DNA of 64,000 bases from Lepus europaeus (lineage: Eukaryota > Chordata > Mammalia > Lagomorpha > Leporidae): positions 10,823,294 through 10,887,293 of the forward strand of contig NC_084834.1 of the NCBI RefSeq assembly GCF_033115175.1. The letters are read 5' to 3'. The notes below the pieces were generated by a model. It ran no database searches. It was not told where the DNA came from and was given only the letters and a program-made list of their open reading frames with translations. Of the stretch, positions 24,601 through 38,164 are shown one piece after another (position 1 is the stretch's first letter; the number at the start of each line of letters is the position of its first letter). The position numbers and the translations under genes were made by a program.

Positions 24601-27600
24601 AGACAAAGGACCCAGGTATTTGGGTCATTTTCTGCTTCCTTCCCGGGCACATTCTGATAAAGCCAGCGAGCTTCATCAGAACTGGGAGAGCCAGGACTGA
24701 AGCCAATGCTCTGATGTGGATTGCAGGATGCAGCTTAACCCACTGTACCATGATGCCAGGCCCCAAGAAACTTCTCTCTGGAGACACATAGGTTTGTGCA
24801 TGCATTATTTTATGGAGCAAATGCTCAGGGTATCCAGAGGAGACAAAAGTTCTAATGTAGAAGAACCACCACAATCCTCCTGGAAGTGAGATGGGTTCTG
24901 ATTTTGAATAGTTTCTCTAAGCCTGGTTCTTGGTGAGTATTTGTTACAGTTGATTTCTCAACAATGTTGCAGTGGGTTCCTTTCTGAGAGGAGCAGCATG
25001 GTGGGGGTCCCTGTACTTATGCACACCTCCTCCCTCATGGAGAACAGCTCTCTGTCATGAATTTTTTCTCAGGAATGCATGGATGAGCAGAGAGCAGAAC
25101 CCTGCTGGAAATTAGACTTACCACAGCGGTGCAGCCTTTCAGCCATGTGCCTGGGCTTCAAAACAAACTGGATCCCTCCATCAGACAAGATGTCCAGAAC
25201 AGGATCCTCCATGCTCAGGGTGGAGGTGGACTTCCCTGGTTCATGATTATGAAGAGCAGCTCGATGGTAGCTTGCTTGAATAGCATATGGACATTCATAC
25301 CCTAGGCAGAGAAAAATCTCAATATACATCAGGCTGATGGTGACAGGTATGATCAAACATGCCTTGTTGTCAGTGTGGGTACAGCACCGTGGACAGCTCA
25401 AGTTCTCCTGGGGCTTCTGCAAGAGAGCTGTGTCTTGGGAGTGAGCATCAGGTGTGCTCTCTCTGGGGAGGCACTGCATAAAGCAGGTACCTAGGCAGAG
25501 GACCTTTCCAACGCAAACAGAAGTAGTAACACATTGCCTAGCTTAGAAGACCAAGATCCCTCAGTGCACTACACATTGATGACTTGTAATTTCCGTTGTA
25601 AAGTATAAGGCCTCCTAAAATCTGCCTCCAACTAGATTTTTACACCTCACAAAAAAAAAGATGTGATCAATTTCAACCAGATTCCACCCCTTTCCATACT
25701 TACCATCCTCATATGAGTAAACATCAGTGGTCTGCATTTTTTAAATGATTGGGCCATATATGTCATGAGTTGCTGTAATCTAGAATCTCTCACCCACGAT
25801 GTTAGATCATGAAAAGAGACTTCATTTCTCTGTCAGTTTTATAGCCTGGGATTCTCAAGAGCACTGGGGCCATGGTCTGCTGTTACACTTCCCTCCTACT
25901 TGGGCCCTCTCGGGAGCCCCTCACAGCTAACTAGCTGAGGGAGTGCTGCAGAGTGTTAGAGACCCAGAGCCATCCTACCAACTGATGTTCACAGAGTACA
26001 TGTACAGTCATTGCTTTCCTCTCTCATTTTTAAATTGCTGGCAACTCAAGAAATTCTCAAAGATCCTCTGCTACTGCTGGGTATTAGCAATTGAGATGTC
26101 CATGAAGACACCTGTGTCCCACACGGAACCACCTGGTTTGGTCCTTGATCATGGATCCTGACTGAAGCTCTCTGCAATTGCAGATCAGACCCTAAGATAC
26201 AGAGCTGTTGTCTTGAATACTGATGTTCCTGCCACTCACATGGAAGACTGGATTGATGACCTGCCTTCTGGCTCCTTGCTCTAGGACACCTCCAATCTTT
26301 GTGGACCTTTAAGGATAGAACTAGCAATTTAACATTCTGTTTCTATTTTTGCCTCTCAAAAACTAAACTTTGAACGTGTTTTCATGATTCTGTGCTGTCA
26401 AAGGGATTTTCTTTTCAACAACAAAGTGAAAGCTCCCTTTCTTCAATTTCTGACATATTAGTTAAATTTTCCATTTCATGGGACATTAATACTCTGTTCA
26501 GAGCAAGAATTATAGCACCTTGTCTCTTTCATGGTAAAAGAAGCTTCTATCACTGCAATATTAATAAAACCAAACCATCAGCATAACCAGGACAGAAAAA
26601 GATGATCAGGAACTGAGAGTATATTAAACACACGTCCATAATGACTGCTAGGGGTCACCAATGACAGATACACTCTTAGGATTTCTTAGAGCCAGTCACC
26701 ATGCATGCTATCGTTCAGGTCCAAATCATCCTCCAGAAAAAAAACTTTTTACATAAACAAATGCCATCTACTCAATAAATTCATTTACAGTATTTGATTT
26801 TCACACTATCTCTATTGCTATCTTGTTACAAAGATGTCAAAATTAAGGAAAAACATCAGAGGCCCACTTGGGCCTCATTCTTTTGCAACTATAGCGTCTA
26901 CTCTACCACCAATGGCTCTACTCCCAACCTGTGTGTACTGATGGTCCTTTTCCCACTTAATGTTGTATGATTGTTCAGAATTTCTCTACAGACAAGCCCA
27001 GCTACCTGCAAAAGCTAAGTGGCCTTTTCTCCCAGTCTTGGCTGGGACCAGCTTTAAGCCACATCCATTAAACTGTCCCCACAATGATCCAGAGACACCC
27101 CCCCCCCCCAATTTCCTCTCCTCTATGAAATGGTTAATGCTACTCTTAGGATCATTGGTTACTATTCTCAACCCTGTCTTTTATACTACAGTGTCTAAGT
27201 GTTTACAGCAAGTTATAATGGAACAAAGGAAAGGCCTTCAACAACCAGGCAGTCAACCAAATGCTGCTACAGGAATATACTCGGCTCCCCACCCAGGAGA
27301 CAGCAGCCTGAGACATCGCCCCAAGCCAGCAGGAAGTAGCTCTAAAGATAGATCATCATCCCTCTACCCTCCCTGGGCTTTTGGGACTAATGTAACCCCA
27401 TAGTAATCCTGCTTTATAAAAAACAAAAGGGGGGAATGTTAGGAAACTGGTGCAGTTTTAGCCAGGTGGCTGCACAGCCCAGCTACCTGAGCCAGGCTCC
27501 ACCCCCATCCTAATGGGATTCCCTGCCCGCCCTCAGGCAAAGTTTTAAAAGGGCCTGTTCCTGAATACGTGCTCTCTTGGCTCTGCTCCCTGCTCTGTTG

Positions 27601-30600
27601 GCTTCTCATCCTCTCGCCTCTCTCCTCCCTCCTCTCTCCTCTCTGTCTCTCTCTCTTACAGTCTCCTCTTTTTCCTTCGCTGCCCCTTCACTCTGGTCTG
27701 TAGGGTATTCTCCAATAAACCCTTTCCCTTAAAAAAAAAAAAAGGAAAAACATCATAAAATAGGTGGTTGGCTTTTGTCCTCAGATGTATTTAGCAATTC
27801 CTGGATTCTGAGACTGACAAAGTACATTCGGAAAGAACAGAAACTTTGTTTTTCAAATTTTGTAAGTGACTTGAAAACATTATAAATTACACATTAGTTT
27901 CTTTACATGACTGTTGAAAGAAGAATAGGGAGATTGCCCCGGTAATTAATATTGTATGATTTTCATAGAAATCACCAGCATTATATTACAAAGTCTATGA
28001 TAAATGGTTCGCCTCCTTTCCTTTCCGGGGCTTGTTTCTATGAGAGACACTGAAACACATGATGATTCATGAATGGTTTCTTCTTTATATAGGTTAATTC
28101 AACAACTCTTTTAGGAGAGGTATAATGTTTTTATCAACAACCGCAAGATCAAGTGCTAGAAAATTCAACAAAAAGAATGGCTGAACTGTACATGTTTGTT
28201 AATCAGAAAACCTTTTAGGAGTTTGAATGTGATTATCTTGTTAATCATGCTCAAATAACTTCTTGGCATAATTTCACAATCAATATATATGTGTTTACAG
28301 ATGACATGCACACACACACACACATTCACAAACACAGGGGAACCAGAAACTCCACTAACAGACTACTGGAACTCATAAGAGAGCTTGGTAAAGTTGCAGG
28401 ATATAAAATCAATGCAAAAAAAGTAATAGACTTTGTGTACCCAGACAATGCCAAGCCTGACAAAGAACTTGTAAGATCAGTCCCATTCACAATAGCTACA
28501 AAAATGTCAACACCTTGAAATAAATTGAACCAAGAAGGTGAAAGATCTCTACAATGAAAATTATTGAACATTAAAGAAAGAAATAGAAAACAGAGAAAAA
28601 TGGAAAAATCTTCCATGTTCATGGATCAGAAGACTTATCATCATAATGTCCATATGACAGAAAGAAATTTACAGATTCAATGTGATCCAATGAAAATACC
28701 AAAGGCATTCTCCTCAGATCTAGAGAATATGATGTTAAAATTCATATAGAAACACCAGAGAGCCCAACAAGCTCAAACAATACTAAACAACATAAACAAA
28801 ACTGGGAGCATCACAATACTAGATTTCAAAGCATACTACAGGGGCCAGCACTGTGGTACAGTGGGTTAACGCCCTGGCCTGGTGTGCCGGAATCCTATAT
28901 GGATGCTGGTTCAAGACCCGGCTGCTGCACTTCCAATCCAGCTCTCTGCTATGGCCTGGAAAAGTAGCAGAAGATGGCCCAAGTCCTTGGGCCCCTGCAT
29001 CCACATAGGAGACCTGGAAGAAGCTACTGGCTCCTGGCTTTGGATCGGCACAGCGCCGGCCATTGCGGCCAACTGGGGAGTGAACCATCAGATGGAAGAT
29101 CTCTCTCTTTCTCTGCCTCTCCTCTCTCTGACTTTCAAATAAATAAATAAATAAATAAATCTTTTTTTAAAAAAAAATCATACTACAAGGCATTGATAAT
29201 CAACACAGCTTGGATCTGACACTAGAATAAATACATAGATCAATGAAACAGAATAGAATCTTCATAAACCAATTCAACATGTACATCCAACTGATCTTTG
29301 GACAAATGAGCTAAAATCAATACCTAGAGAATGGTCAGTATCTTCAACAAATGGTGCTGGAAAGTTGGATATACATGTGCAGAAGTATGAGATAAGAACC
29401 CTACCTATATAGCTATATACCCTATACAAAAGTCAACTCAAAATGGATCAAGAATCTAAAGCTATGATATGATACCATCAAATTGCTAGAGAACATTGGA
29501 GAACCTCTGCAAGACACTGGCATAGGCAAACACCTCTTGAAAAAGACCCTGGAAGCAAGGAGATCACAGCAAAAATACACAAATGGGATTACACCAAAGT
29601 AAGAAACTTCTACAAAGCAAACACTCAAAAAAGTGAAGCAGCAAATGACAGAATGGAATAAAACACTGGCAAACTATACAGCAGATAAAGGATTAAGATC
29701 CAGAATCTATAAAGAGCTCAAGAAACTCAACAACAACAAAACAAGCAACCCAGCTACAAAATGCTCAAAGGACTTGAACAGGCATTTTTCAAAAGAGGAC
29801 ATTCATGTAGCCAAGAGACACATGAAAAATCCTAAGGATCACTAGCTACCTGAGACATGCAAACAAAACCACCATGAGGTTTTACCTTACCTTAATTAAA
29901 TTGGAATTCATGGAAATATCAACAAACAATAAATGTTTGTGAGGACATAGGAAAAAGATACCCTAATACACATCTGTGGAAATGTAGGTTAATACAGCCA
30001 TTATGGAACACAGTATGAAGATTCCTCAAAAACAGGAAAATAGACCTATCATGTGACCCAGCCATCCCACACCTGGGAATTTACCAAGGGAAATGAAATC
30101 AGTGCATGAAAGAGTTATCTGTACCCCCATGTTTATTGTGGCTGAATTGCACAATAGCTAGGATATAAAATCAGCCCAACTGTCCATCAACCAATGACTG
30201 GGTAAAGAAAATGTGCTATATACATACTATGGAATACTATTCAACCACGAAAAAGAACGACATTCTGTCTTTTGCGATAAAATGGATGCATTGGAAAACC
30301 ATTATATTTAGTTAAATAAGCCAGTTCCCCAAAAGACAAATATCATATGCTTTCCTTGATCTCTGGTACCAAACAGAGTACAAAAATTTAATGTATATGA
30401 GTAAAATTCACATTTTGAGATGTGATTATTGTTTAAAGCCCTTGTCTGTAAATAACAATCTGATCCTCTACTATTCAGAACAGTGTTGTTGTTCTTTCTT
30501 ACTAATATTGGTAAAATTTTTACTTAGTGGAGGGTTAAGCATATAATTTTAAAGTAAACTGAAAGTATGTTATTATAAAACTTGAAAGAATAAGAAAGGA

Positions 30601-33600
30601 AGGAGGAGGGAGAGTGGTATACTTGGACACAGACGTGACAGATTTTGCAAGACTTAAAAATAGAGGTTACCTATGAGATAAGAAATAGAAAAGGGGAATA
30701 CAAACCAGTATATGGGCATCAATCGAATGTTTGGAGAAATAAAATTCAACTCCATTTTCATTTCATTATAAAAAAGAAAAAAAAAGGACTATTCCAAGAC
30801 AGTTGTGTTATCCACATGGAAAAGCAGAGAATAAAACTTCAGTTTCTTCTCCAACTACAACTTAAATTGCTGTATGAAGATATGTTGTCAGGCACCCGGG
30901 GTAGAGTACACACTTGGCAATTAATTTTATAAATGAGTACTGACTACATGAGGTTGTTTTCTTCCTTGTAAAGATATTTAAGCTTAAGAAAAAACAATGC
31001 ATAGTCTGGAAATTAATAGTTACCATTCTGAAGCAATACATTTCATTTTTTATTTTGCTGGACACTTACCGACGAGTGGGTAAGAGTTCTTTCTCTGGTT
31101 TGAATAGACCCACATTTGGTAGTCCGTTTCTGAGCCCTAAGAGACAAAAAGAACTAAGCATCACAAGTTTTTGTCAGGGCATACTTCAAGGATGTATTTC
31201 TTTTTTTTTTTTTTTAGAAAACTTTAATAAATATAAATTTTGAAAGCATTTCCCCCCATAACCACCCTCCCACTTGCAAACCATCACATCTCCTACTCCC
31301 TCTCCCAACCAACTCTTCATTAAGATTCATTTTTAATTCTCTTTAAATAACCCATAGCTCTTAATATATACAGAAGATCAACTTAGTATATGCTAAGAAA
31401 GATTTCAACACTTTGTACCCACACAGACACACAAAGCATAAAGTACTGTTTGAAGATAAGTCTTATAATTCACATAGTACACCACATTAGGGACAGAGAT
31501 CCTACATGGGAAGCAAGTGCACAGTGACTCCTATTATTGATTTAACAAATGACACTCTTAGTGATGACGTCAGTAATCACCAGAGGCTCTTGTCATGAGC
31601 TGCCAAGGCTATGGAAGCCTCTTGAGTTCACCAACTCCGGCCTTATTAGACAAGGCCATAGTCAAAGTAGAAGTTCTCTCCTCCCTTCAGAGAAAGGTGC
31701 CTCCTTCTTTGATGGCCTGTTCTTTCCACTGGGATCTCACTCACAGAGATCTTCCATTTAGGTCATTTTTTTTTGCCACAGTGTCTTGGCTTTCCATGCC
31801 TGAGAAACTCTCATGGGCTTTTTAGCCAGATCAAGGATGTATTTCTTTAGCGTTTCTACATTTCCAAAGAAGAAAATAATTGGGACCAGTGCCAATGCTC
31901 TTCGAGTTAACAGGACTGACCGAAATAACTTTGGTCCCTCTCTGAGCTTCCAAGACTACACCCCAGATTCATGCCATATGACTTTTGACAAGGATCACAA
32001 TGCTATTACCCCAAGTGACCTAAGGAATAAGGAATCATATTTATGCCACTTCACTAGTAAAGGGAAGCCTAATCCTGATCATTCCACTCTCAGCTATCTC
32101 CAGTCTCTTTGAAGAATGCTGTGTTTTAGTGGATTTAGCTGGCTTTCCATCATCTACACATGAGACCTGGATTAAGTTCTCAGCTCCAGGCATCAGCTCT
32201 ACTGCTGCTGTAGGCACTTGTCGAGGGAAACCATAGACATAAACTCTTCTGTGTGTCTATGTCTCTCAAATAAAAGAAGTTTTTAAAAAAGACATGTATG
32301 TGGTGTGCACACACATTCCCCAAATAGCAAGCTTTCATTCAACTCTTATCTTGCTTTTTAATAATTTATTAGAGGCACCAGATATATCATTCCCTGAATC
32401 AGCATCTAAGGCATACGGCTTTTATGCAGGTGTTCTTCATGTCAAAATTTACAAGGAGTGAGATTTTAGCATGGTGGTTTTAAGATGCCTGAGACTCACG
32501 CCACAACAGCTGGGTTCCAATCCAAGTTCTAGGTCCTCATTCCAGCTCCCTGCTAATGTGCATTCTGGGAAGCAGCTATGAATTCTCAAGTAACTGGGTT
32601 CCTGCCACCCATGTGGGATACCTGAATTGTACTCCTGGATCCAGACCTTAGCTTCAGACCACCCTTAGGTGCTGTGGGCATCTAGAGATTGAACCAACAG
32701 AAGGGAGCACCCTCTCTATGTATTTCTGTGTCTTCCTCTCTGTGTGTCTCTCTGTCTTTGTCTGTCTCTCTTGCTATCTCTGTCCTCTCTGACCCTCAAA
32801 AATTAAAAAAAATATTCAACTAGACATGTCTATTAGGTTTGTGTACACTGAGATGATAGGTGTGGGATTGGAGAAACCAGAATATACAGAAATAGCAACC
32901 CAACAGACAAGCTTATAACCTTCGTATTAGGAAGCATGTAAGATATTTGTGTGTGTGTATGTGTGTGTGTATAAATATATATATATATATATACACAAAA
33001 ATAAAATACATGACAATAGCAATCTGAAATTATACTCCAATTTCATTAAATTGTAGCTTTCAGTTCACATGAAATTTAAAATCAGAACAGAAGAGCAATA
33101 CCCATACATAGACAAATATATCTCCGATGTTTTCCATTCCCACATGTGCACATGGTTTTGGGACAAAATATGTTGCTGCCTACGATTGGTATCTTTGCCC
33201 GGAACTGTATTTTACAAATATGCACTGTAAGCATGTGTGCATGTATCTGGATCAAGGGGAACACATATTCATCTCAAAAACCAAAGTTGTTATTTAACTA
33301 ACTAAAAGTATCTTTCAGATTACTTACACTTAATCCTAGCACTGGTAGTGCCATATGGATAACGTCATTCACGGTGTCTAAATTGGTAACTGTTATAATT
33401 CCAGACTGTAAAAGGGAAAAGAAGAAAAAACTGCTGATACAGGAGAATGTTAAAGTATATGATTACATAATTATGAAACTCTTGGATTCAGAATAAAGTT
33501 TGAGTAATGACAAAGCAAAATACATATGAAGCACCAAACCTTAATGATAACTGATTTTTATTACTTTACATAACACAAAGCCAGAAGAAAGAATTTCAAT

Positions 33601-36600
33601 CAATTAACATATTTCTAATAGAGGAGTTATGGTACTAAAAATATAACTGCTAAGGCCCAAAGAGAAAGAACCTCAATTCAGAAAGAGCCCAACACCCAAA
33701 GAGTCTCCATCATGCAGGGAATAGTTCAACAAGGAGTTAGTCTCTCTCCTTCTCTTGATGAGTTGTGTTTTTATGTTTAGATTGATTTCTTTGCATATCA
33801 TATGTTCAGTCCTCATCAAATGAGAGTAAGAACTGGCTCTCACAGGCATTCTTGCTCTATAAACCACTATGTAGGGAATACCTTCTCCTAGTCAGATCAT
33901 CCTTTTTAGATTTTCATTGTCAAAATGTATTGAGACCATGAACCCAGAATTCAAGGCTGAAAATTCTAGACATTTGAGTTCTTTTTTGAGATACCCACAG
34001 AATTTTAAAACTGTATATGAACACTTTTACAGAGTTTTTTAAGGAAAAAAAAAACTCTTTTAAAGGCTTACCAATTTATCTGGTTTGTAACATAATGAAT
34101 TTTCATGGTATATGGAAACCTTAAATGCAAAATAAGCAGTACAAGGATATGGGCCTTCTTTTCTGATCCTGTTCTCTCTATGAACACAATAGATGGAGAT
34201 GCTTATAAGCATGTAATTTAAATAACTATTCAATAATTAGAAAATATGGAAATGAGTTTCATTTCTTTTCTATATGAGATGTTATTTGATATATAACAGC
34301 CTAGGGAAATGTGACCAGATCTCTAAGAGTTTCATATGAATATTATGAAACAAAAGCAGCTATGTGCTCCAAGACATTGAAACAAATGTGCTGAAAATGA
34401 AAAAAAAAAAAAAAAGTAGAGGCTGTCCCAGCACAAAAACAGAAGATATTTCAAAATGGGAACTTTAGCTGTGAAAAATATCTGAAAGAACAATGCAGTG
34501 GGTGGACTAAAAAGCACAAGTGAGATGGCAAATAGGAAGACAACAAATTTGAAAATACATAAACTGGAAACAGCCAGTCTGAAGAAGGAAGAAAGGTATG
34601 ACTGAAAAAATTAGAGCTTACTGCTCTAGTCCAGGGGAAGATAGTTTTTAAAAAGTGGAGAGAGTGTAGTCTCAGGGAAGAGTTGGGGAGAAAATGCCAG
34701 AGGAAACTCTACCAAAATTAGAGGGACATGGTGGACCTTCCGTGGATGGCATGGATGCCCACAACTTGGGACTCCAATAGCCGAGAGCCAGCTCAGCAGC
34801 CCAGAGCCTACGCACTGGCATTGGAAAGTGAGGTGAGACCATACAGTAGTAGTAGTAGTCCAAGGCACTGGTGATTAAGCTGCAAAGAGAGCCTAGAGAA
34901 AACTTGGCTTTGAGCCCCAACGGGGAAAGTGTACCTTCCAAGCTACAAGAGAAAAAAAAAAAAAGTATGGACACAATTTCTCTCCCCAATCACTTTACAA
35001 TGCCATTCTGTAACAAGCCAATAGAGCAGGTGCCATTTTGGACATATGTAACAGCTGTGCCACCTGGTGTCCATGCCCAGCAACTAGTCGAGTGGAGACC
35101 CCTGACTGGTGGGGAGAACTAACAAGGGGATAGGAGCCTGTGACTGTGTGAGGCTTCTCTACTGGGACTGTGAAAAAAACTGAGGGTGTGAGGCAGGATC
35201 CACGGTGAGGCTGGGACTCTGGACACTCACACTGGGAGACTCCACATGCTCAGGGCTTCCTGGTTACCTGGACAGAGACATCGCTGGGGAATCTGAGCTT
35301 ACACTGAGGACTGTACAGATCCTTTGTGTGCTCCTTGGGACAGAGTGGATGAATATTATAGCCACTGGGGCTAGCGCTAAGGCACTGGTCTCCATTAAGG
35401 AGAAGAGCTCAGCTGAGCAGAAAAAATTTCCCTTCTGATAAAAAAGAGAGAGAGAGAGATGATTTACTGTGCCAAACCTGGGTGTATCACCTCAGACATG
35501 CCCTTAACCCCGGAGAACTGAACAGAGCTCCCTGACCACACCCACTACAAGTTAGATATTCACTGAAAGTAGACATTCCACTTATCTACAGAGCCACAGT
35601 ACAAAGATAAAATCCATTAGACCAAAAAAAAAAAAAAAAGAAGAAGAAAAAGAAAAGGAAGAAACCAACGAGTATCTCCACACATGCCAAACAACAAACC
35701 CACCAGTTCAAGAAACAAGAATAAGGAACACAACATGACACCCTGAAAAGAGTAAAACCCTTCAATACTAGATTGTGAATACATTGAGGCAGAAGAAATG
35801 AAGTTTAAAAGTTGATCATGATTACACAGAAGTTATCAGATGCAAATGCACAAACTACTGAAATCTGAACAGGACATGAAAGAAAATTTCCTCCATGAAA
35901 TTGAGACCTTAAAGAGAAATCAAAATGAAATGAAGAATTCAATAAAATGAATTAAAAATGCAGTGGGGAGCCTTAACAACAGAATCGGTGAAGAAGAAAG
36001 AATATGGGCCAGCGCTGCGGCTCAATAGGCTAATCCTCCGCCTGCGGCGCCGGCACACCAGGTTTGAGTCCCAGTCTGGGCACCAGATTCTGTCCCGGTT
36101 GCCCCTCTTCCAGGCCAGCTCTCTGCTGTGGCCCAGGAAGGCAGTGGAGGATGGCCCAAGTGCTTGGGCCCTGCACCCCATGGGAGACCAGGAGAAGCAC
36201 CTGGCTCCAGCCTTCGGATCAGCATGGTGCGCCGGCTGCAGCACATCGGCCGTGGCGGCCATTGGAGGGTGAACCAACAGCAAAGGAAGACCTTTCTCTC
36301 TGTCTCTCTCTCACTGCCCACTCTGCATATAGAAAAAAAAAAAAGAAGAAAGAATATAAGACTTGGAAGACAAAGCACAGGAAAGTATACAATGAAACCA
36401 AAGACAAGAGGAAATTAGAAACCTAAAAAACACTGTTGGAAATCTACAAGTTACTATAAAGTGACCCAACATACAGGTTCCAGAAGTTCCTGAAGGCATG
36501 GAAAGAGAGAAAAGATTAGAATGCCTTTTTAATGAAATAATAACGGAAAACTTCCCTAATTTGGAGAAAGAAAGGGACATCCAAGTACAGGAAGCACACG

Positions 36601-38126
36601 AAACTCCTAATAGACATAACCAGAAAATATCCTCATCATGCCACATTGTAATCAAACTCACCACAGTAAAACAGAAAGAGAAGATTCTAAAATGTGCATG
36701 TGAGAAATGCCACAGTACTTTTAGAGGATCTCCAGTTAGACTCACAGCAGACTTCTCATCAGAAACCCTACAAGCAAGGAGAGAATGGCCAGATATACTC
36801 CAAGGCTTAAAAGAAAAAAAAAAGTCATCCAACAATATTATGCCTGCAAAGATCTCATTTTTGAGCAAAGGTGAAATAAAGATCTTCCATAACAAACAGA
36901 AATTCAAAGAATTTATCACCACCCGTCCAGCCCTACAAAAGATGCTTAAGGATGTGTTGCACACAGAAACATGGTCATCACTACAAAAGAAGGTAAAGGA
37001 AGAAAATCCCTCAGTAAAAGTTCAAAGGAAATTCAATGTAAAAAACAGGAATATTTTTGGGAAAATGGCAGGGCAAAGTAGTTACTTATTAATAGTCATC
37101 TTGAATGTAAATGCCTTCAAATCCCCCGTTAAAAGACACAGACTGGCTGAATGGATTAACAAACAAAACCCATCTATTTGCTGCCTACAAGAAGGAAAAA
37201 ATGTTTGCACTCACTGTGAAATTTCCCCAAATTTGACAAAAATAAAAAGTTACAAATTAGCGGCTGGTGCTGTGGCATGGCGGGTAAGGTCGCTGCCTGT
37301 ATGCTGGCATCCCATATGGGTGCCAGTTCAAGTCCCTGCTGCTCCACTTCCCATCCAGCTCTCTGCTGTGCCCTGGGAAAGCAGTAGAAGATGGCCCAAG
37401 TCCTTGGGCCCCTGCACCCACGTGGGAGACCCGGAGGAAATTCCTAGCTCCTGGCTTCGGATCGGAGTGCCTCCAGCCGTTGCAGCCATCTGGGGAGTGA
37501 ACCAGTGGATGGAAGACCTCTCTCTGTGTGTGCCTCTCCTTCTCCCTCTGTGTAACTCTGACTTTCAAGTAAATAAATAAATCTTTTTAAAAAAGTTAAA
37601 AATTAAAGGAACTCAGAAAATATCAAACAAAATAGATTCAAAGAAAACCATGTTTTGGCACATTGTGGTCATATTACTGTAAGCCAGAGAAGGAGCACAG
37701 ATCCTGAAAGCAGGGATACAAAAATAGGCAAATAAGACAGTCACCATGGATCACTCAAGCTATCAGAAAGCATCGTGATCAGAACACAGTGGGATATCTG
37801 CAAGGCGTAGAGAGAGAAATATGATATTCTTTCCAGGTTCAGCAAAAGTACCTTTCAAGAGTGAAGCTGAGGGGCCGGCGCTGTGGTGCAGTGGGTGAGC
37901 GCCCTGGCCTGAAGTGCTGGCATCCCATATGGGTGCCGGTTCAAGACCTGGCTGCTCCACTTCCAGTCCAGCTCTCTGCTGTGGCCTGGGAAAGCATTGG
38001 GATGGCCCAAATCCCTAGGCCTCTGCACCTGTGTGGGAGACCTGGAAAAAGCTCCTGGCTCCTGGCTTCGGATCCATGCAGCTCTGGCCATTGCAGCCAA
38101 TTGGGGAGTGAACCATCGGATGGAAG

Positions 38127-38164
<38 letters not shown>

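Larger units (their letters stand above)
13091..25121 (-). other. Introns between exons G and L: nothing beyond listed repeats
   Basis: Outside the listed exons and SINEs I see no further coding evidence in 13091-14271, 14468-15192, 17248-18288, 19000-19725, 19888-21099, 22940-24465 and 24771-25121. The plus-strand ORF at 13600-14001 and the minus-strand one at 20823-21044 have no recognised domain. An (A)17-18 run is at 14170. Confidence 0.5.
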
